Source: an uncultured Sutterella sp.
GTDB taxonomy: Bacteria; Pseudomonadota; Gammaproteobacteria; Burkholderiales; Burkholderiaceae_F
DNA: 45,812 nt
NCBI GenBank assembly: GCA_900545335.1
Contig: UQYP01000013.1
Location: 1-45,812 of the forward strand
Reading direction: 5' to 3'
A program made the position numbers and the translations under genes. Position 1 is the stretch's first letter. Every line of letters starts with the position of its first letter. Below are positions 43,093 through 45,812 of this stretch, in pieces. The notes beneath the pieces were generated by a model. It searched no databases. It saw only the letters and a list, made by a program, of their open reading frames with translations, and had not been told where the DNA came from.

Positions 43093-43758
43093 TTACTTCA
43101 AAGCTTCAAACACGCGATTCTTGATTTCTTCAATGCTGCCCAAACCGCTGATGCTGCGATATTGAGGAGCAGTGGCGTCGCCAGAGGCAGCCAAGTCACC
43201 GTAGAACTTGACAAGCGCTTCGGTTTGAGAGTGATAAACGCTCAAACGCTTCAGAACAACTTCTTCCTTGTCGTCATCACGTTGGATGAGGGGATCGCCC
43301 GTAATGTCATCCTTACCTTCAACCTTCGGCGGATTGTACTTAATGTGGTAAGTTGCTCCGCAGCCTACACATGCACGTCTGCCTGACATTCTGTTGATAA
43401 TGTTTTCATCTGGAACTTCAACATTGATTGCGAAATCCACTTTTTCACCATTTGCGGCAAGGGCTTTATCGAGTGCTTCTGCCTGTGGAATTGTACGTGG
43501 GAATCCATCTAATACATAACCGTTTGCACAGTCTGCTTCTTTGAATCTGTCCATAATTAAATCAACAACCAGTTCATCCGGTACAAGCTCACCCTTATCC
43601 ATATAAGTCTTTGCCTTCTGTCCGAGTTCTGTGTTGTTCTTAATATTTGCTCTGAAAATGTCTCCTGTAGAAATATGTGGAATTGTATATTTCTCAGCAA
43701 TCTTCTTAGCCTGTGTACCTTTACCGGCACCAGGAGCACCTAACATAATGATTTTCAT
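43093..43758 (-). CDS. adk: Adenylate kinase, chimeric reading frame
   Basis: 221 residues, full length in frame. Adenylate kinase makes two ADP from ATP and AMP. Residues 1 to about 138 look like a Lachnospiraceae enzyme: P-loop GAPGAGKGT, VLDGFPRTIPQAEAL, and RRACVGCGATYHI with Cys130 and Cys133 of the Firmicutes zinc site. From about residue 140, YNPPKVEGKDDITGDPLIQRDDD and the tail are of betaproteobacterial type, where the second Cys pair (expected near 150 and 153) is absent. Half a zinc site makes no structural sense, so the two parts come from different genomes. Codon use and the neighbours change at the same place, about 43,325-43,350. Most likely an assembly artefact. Confidence 0.9.
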   Translation of the reverse strand: MKIIMLGAPGAGKGTQAKKIAEKYTIPHISTGDIFRANIKNNTELGQKAKTYMDKGELVPDELVVDLIMDRFKEADCANGYVLDGFPRTIPQAEALDKALAANGEKVDFAINVEVPDENIINRMSGRRACVGCGATYHIKYNPPKVEGKDDITGDPLIQRDDDKEEVVLKRLSVYHSQTEALVKFYGDLAASGDATAPQYRSISGLGSIEEIKNRVFEALK

Positions 43759-43795
43759 TTTACTATTCCTCCTTCAAATGTCATAATGGCAAAAG

Positions 43796-43835
43796 AGCCC
43801 GTTGTCTTTGATTATACTCTAAAAGACAACGGGCT
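43796..43835 (-). terminator. Long hairpin between secY and adk
   Basis: AGCCCGTTGTCTTT (43796-43809) pairs with AAAGACAACGGGCT (43822-43835), a 14-bp perfect stem, followed on the minus strand by CTTTT. Probably a terminator or attenuator after secY. Confidence 0.7.
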
Positions 43836-43839
43836 ACAA
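43811..43839 (-). promoter_or_regulatory. Putative adk promoter inside the secY-adk hairpin
   Basis: On the minus strand TTGTAG and a perfect TATAAT are exactly 17 bases apart. The -10 lies in the loop and the spacer in one arm of the hairpin. Confidence 0.5.
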
Positions 43840-43844
43840 TTGTT

Positions 43845-45197
43845 TTAATATCCAAGAAAACTATTTTTCATAGATTTTCCTTTGACATTCAAAAATCCTG
43901 TGTAATTACGAACGAGCATCTGAGACTCAATCTGTTTGAGTGTCTCAAGAACAACACCGATGATAATGATCAGAGAAGTTCCCCCGAATGATACATTCGC
44001 TCCAAACACACCATTGAACACAAACGGAATTACCTGTACAATTACAAGTCCGCATGCACCAATAAAGATAATATAATTTAATATCTTATTTAAGTAGTCC
44101 ACAGTAGGTTTTCCAGGTCTGATACCTGGGATAAATCCACCGCTTTTTTTCATATTATTTGCAATTTCCAACGGGTTAAAAGTAATGCTCGTATAGAAAT
44201 ATGCAAAGAAAATCGTAAGTACGATATATACTATAAGTCCCCAGGAATAGTAAATCTTATTCGGATTACACCAGTTTCCTGAACTTAAGCCTCTGAGGAT
44301 TTCACTTCCGATGCCTTTTCCGTTGCCCTTGCCCATAAATGAAGCAATTACAACCGGGAACTGCATAATAGATGAAGCGAAAATAACCGGAATTACTCCG
44401 GCGGTATTAACCTTCAGCGGAATGTTCGTTGACTGTCCACCTACTGATTTTCTCCCCTGTACTTTCTGCGAATACTGAACCGGAATTCGTCTCTCCGCAT
44501 CCTGAAGTATTACCGTAAATACTACAAGTACGAGAATGATTGCAATGATGATGATTGCTGCAAGTCCTCCACTGGCAAGACCTTTGCCGCTGATGAACTT
44601 CTCATACAGTGAGGTCATATCACTTGGAATGCGTGATAAAATGTTAATGAGCAGGACAATAGAAATACCATTTCCCACTCCTTTTTCTGTAATTCGTTCC
44701 CCGATCCACATAAGGAATGCAGATCCTGCAGTTAATGTAAGAACTACAATTGCAGCATTTACAAAATTGAACTTTTCCAAAAGTCCCTGACGTCCAAATC
44801 CAACAGCCATAGCTGTAGATTCAATCAGAGCAAGCACAACTGTCACATAACGAGTTAATGCGGTAAGCTTTTTTCTTCCATCTTCCCCTTCTTTCTGCAT
44901 TTCCTCAAGCTTTGGAATTGCAATTGTAAGAAGCTGGATGATAATGGAAGATGTGATATACGGGGTAATACTCAATGCAAAGATGGACATCGTCTCAAAC
45001 GAACCGCCGGTGAAAGCGTTAAAAAAGTTAAACGAATCACCGGTCTGGTTCGCAAAGAAATTCTGAATATAGGTCGGATCAACTCCCGGCGTCGGAAGCT
45101 GAGATCCGAGTCTTACTACAAACAGCATTGCAAGGGTATACAATATTTTTCTCCGTATGTCTTCAATCTGAAATGCTTTACGGAATGTTTGTAGCAT
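43845..45197 (-). CDS. secY: Protein translocase subunit SecY (Firmicutes type)
   Basis: Core channel of the Sec system, 450 residues with ten membrane segments. Visible are the start FRKAFQIEDIRRKILYTL, LPTPGVDP, the second-segment plug region GGSFETMSIFALSITPYITSSI, and RRIPVQYSQK. The sequence and the strong AGAGGTGAT ribosome site are typical of Lachnospiraceae. It overlaps the rplO stop by one base. Betaproteobacterial secY would sit beside infA/rpmJ, not adk. Confidence 0.95.
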   Translation of the reverse strand: MLQTFRKAFQIEDIRRKILYTLAMLFVVRLGSQLPTPGVDPTYIQNFFANQTGDSFNFFNAFTGGSFETMSIFALSITPYITSSIIIQLLTIAIPKLEEMQKEGEDGRKKLTALTRYVTVVLALIESTAMAVGFGRQGLLEKFNFVNAAIVVLTLTAGSAFLMWIGERITEKGVGNGISIVLLINILSRIPSDMTSLYEKFISGKGLASGGLAAIIIIAIILVLVVFTVILQDAERRIPVQYSQKVQGRKSVGGQSTNIPLKVNTAGVIPVIFASSIMQFPVVIASFMGKGNGKGIGSEILRGLSSGNWCNPNKIYYSWGLIVYIVLTIFFAYFYTSITFNPLEIANNMKKSGGFIPGIRPGKPTVDYLNKILNYIIFIGACGLVIVQVIPFVFNGVFGANVSFGGTSLIIIIGVVLETLKQIESQMLVRNYTGFLNVKGKSMKNSFLGY

Positions 45198-45637
45198 TAG
45201 ATCACCTCTGCTTTTCCACCAACAGCTTCAATCTTTTCTACAGCACCTGCGCTGAATGCATTTGCCTGAACAGTAAGCTTTTTGGTTAACTCTCCATTTC
45301 CAAGAATTTTAACACCATCTCTGGCATGTTTTACGATTCCTGCTTCAATCAGAGTTTCAACAGAAACTACTGCATCGTTGTCAAATACTTCAAGAGCACT
45401 GACATTGATTCCAACGATTTCCTTAGAGTTTCTGCAAGTGAAACCTCTCTTAGGAATACGTCTGTATAATGGCATCTGTCCACCTTCGAAACCTGGTCTC
45501 GGAGCTCCAGAACGAGCTTTCTGACCTTTGTGTCCCTTACCAGCAGTCTTACCATTTCCTGAGCCGTGTCCACGACCTCTTCTGAAATTATCGCTATGTT
45601 TTGATCCGTCAGCCGGTCTTAAATTAGATAAGTCCAT
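45197..45637 (-). CDS. rplO: 50S ribosomal protein L15 (Firmicutes type)
   Basis: 146 residues. The Gly/Arg-rich N-terminus (GSKHSDNFRRGRGHGSGNGK) and GFEGGQMPLYRRIPKRGF are diagnostic for L15. It precedes secY as in the spc operon of Firmicutes, and has a very strong AGGAGGTG ribosome site. Confidence 0.97.
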   Translation of the reverse strand: MDLSNLRPADGSKHSDNFRRGRGHGSGNGKTAGKGHKGQKARSGAPRPGFEGGQMPLYRRIPKRGFTCRNSKEIVGINVSALEVFDNDAVVSVETLIEAGIVKHARDGVKILGNGELTKKLTVQANAFSAGAVEKIEAVGGKAEVI

Positions 45638-45659
45638 TGTGACACCTCCTATCTAAGAT

Positions 45660-45812
45660 TTATGCTTCTTCTTCTACTTTTACCAGATGTCTTACCTGCT
45701 GAACCATTCCTCTGGTTGCAGCGTTATCCGGAAGGACAACTGTCTTATTAACCTTCTTAAGGCCTAATGCTTCTACTGTTCTTCTGTGTTTCGGAACAGC
45801 ACCGATTGTTGA
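45660..45812 (-). CDS. rpmD: 50S ribosomal protein L30, partial (N-terminus outside window)
   Basis: 50 residues up to the stop codon at 45660, starting mid-gene with STIGAVPKHRRTVEALGLKK and containing MVQQVRHLVKVEEE. L30 is about 60 residues, so roughly the first ten are missing. Order rpmD-rplO-secY-adk is the Firmicutes spc arrangement. Confidence 0.93.
   Translation of the reverse strand, partial: STIGAVPKHRRTVEALGLKKVNKTVVLPDNAATRGMVQQVRHLVKVEEEA

Noticed and set aside
43345..45812. Horizontal transfer of a Firmicutes ribosomal operon segment into the betaproteobacterium
   Set aside because: The join is inside a conserved gene with a half-lost zinc site and no mobile element or repeat at the border. 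An assembly chimera is far more likely.

Overview
Bases 1 to about 43,330 read as one stretch of a Gram-negative betaproteobacterial chromosome. The content and order (rimP-nusA-infB-rbfA-truB-typA, scpB-rluB, msbA, tamA-tamB, surE-nlpD-rlmD, and a Pro-Ala-Lys-Lys histone-like protein) and the moderate GC content fit the Burkholderiales. My best guess is a Sutterella/Parasutterella-like gut organism; this rests on pattern recognition, not a database search. Bases from about 43,350 to 45,812 are different DNA: AT-richer, with strong AGGAGG ribosome binding sites, and carrying the Firmicutes-style order rpmD-rplO-secY-adk, most like Lachnospiraceae. The change falls inside adk, whose N-terminal two thirds are Firmicutes-like and whose C-terminus is proteobacterial. 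The simplest reading is a chimeric (misassembled) contig.

Layout. 1-4,200: a YafP-like acetyltransferase (-), rarA (+), serS (+) and an H1-like nucleoid protein (-). 4,453-4,543: tRNA-Ser(CGA). 4,631-13,051: a translation and transcription operon, rimP-nusA-infB-rbfA-truB-typA, preceded by a promoter and two tandem intrinsic terminators. 13,066-17,050: ychJ-like, scpB, rluB and msbA. 17,261-22,351: a LarA-family racemase, an orphan PD-(D/E)XK nuclease-fold protein, an AEC transporter and a long RluA-family synthase. 22,467-32,327: a metabolic block with fhs, a cyclic amidohydrolase, gltS, tRNA-Ala(GGC), tRNA-Glu(UUC), a frameshifted lysR, an aminotransferase, an AbgA-like peptidase and an EamA exporter. 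32,469-43,042: envelope and housekeeping genes tamA, tamB, a flavin reductase, yqaA, surE, nlpD, rlmD and a yihY/brkB-like gene. After that come adk (chimeric), secY, rplO and partial rpmD.

How the genes fit together. The first half is mostly translation, ribosome maturation and chromosome upkeep. The middle block suggests use of amino acids and amidated glutamate compounds: a glutamate/Na+ symporter, two amide-hydrolysing enzymes, an aminotransferase and a formate-folate ligase. That would suit an asaccharolytic lifestyle, but it is an inference from neighbourhood. The last betaproteobacterial part builds and modifies the envelope (TamA/TamB, NlpD).

I see no CRISPR array, transposase, phage gene or rRNA. 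I did not find a clearly new multi-gene system. The observations most worth following are the adk junction, the broken lysR, the tandem terminators before rimP, the orphan nuclease-fold gene, the apparent absence of pcm and rpoS between surE, nlpD and rlmD, and a HIT-protein remnant next to yihY.
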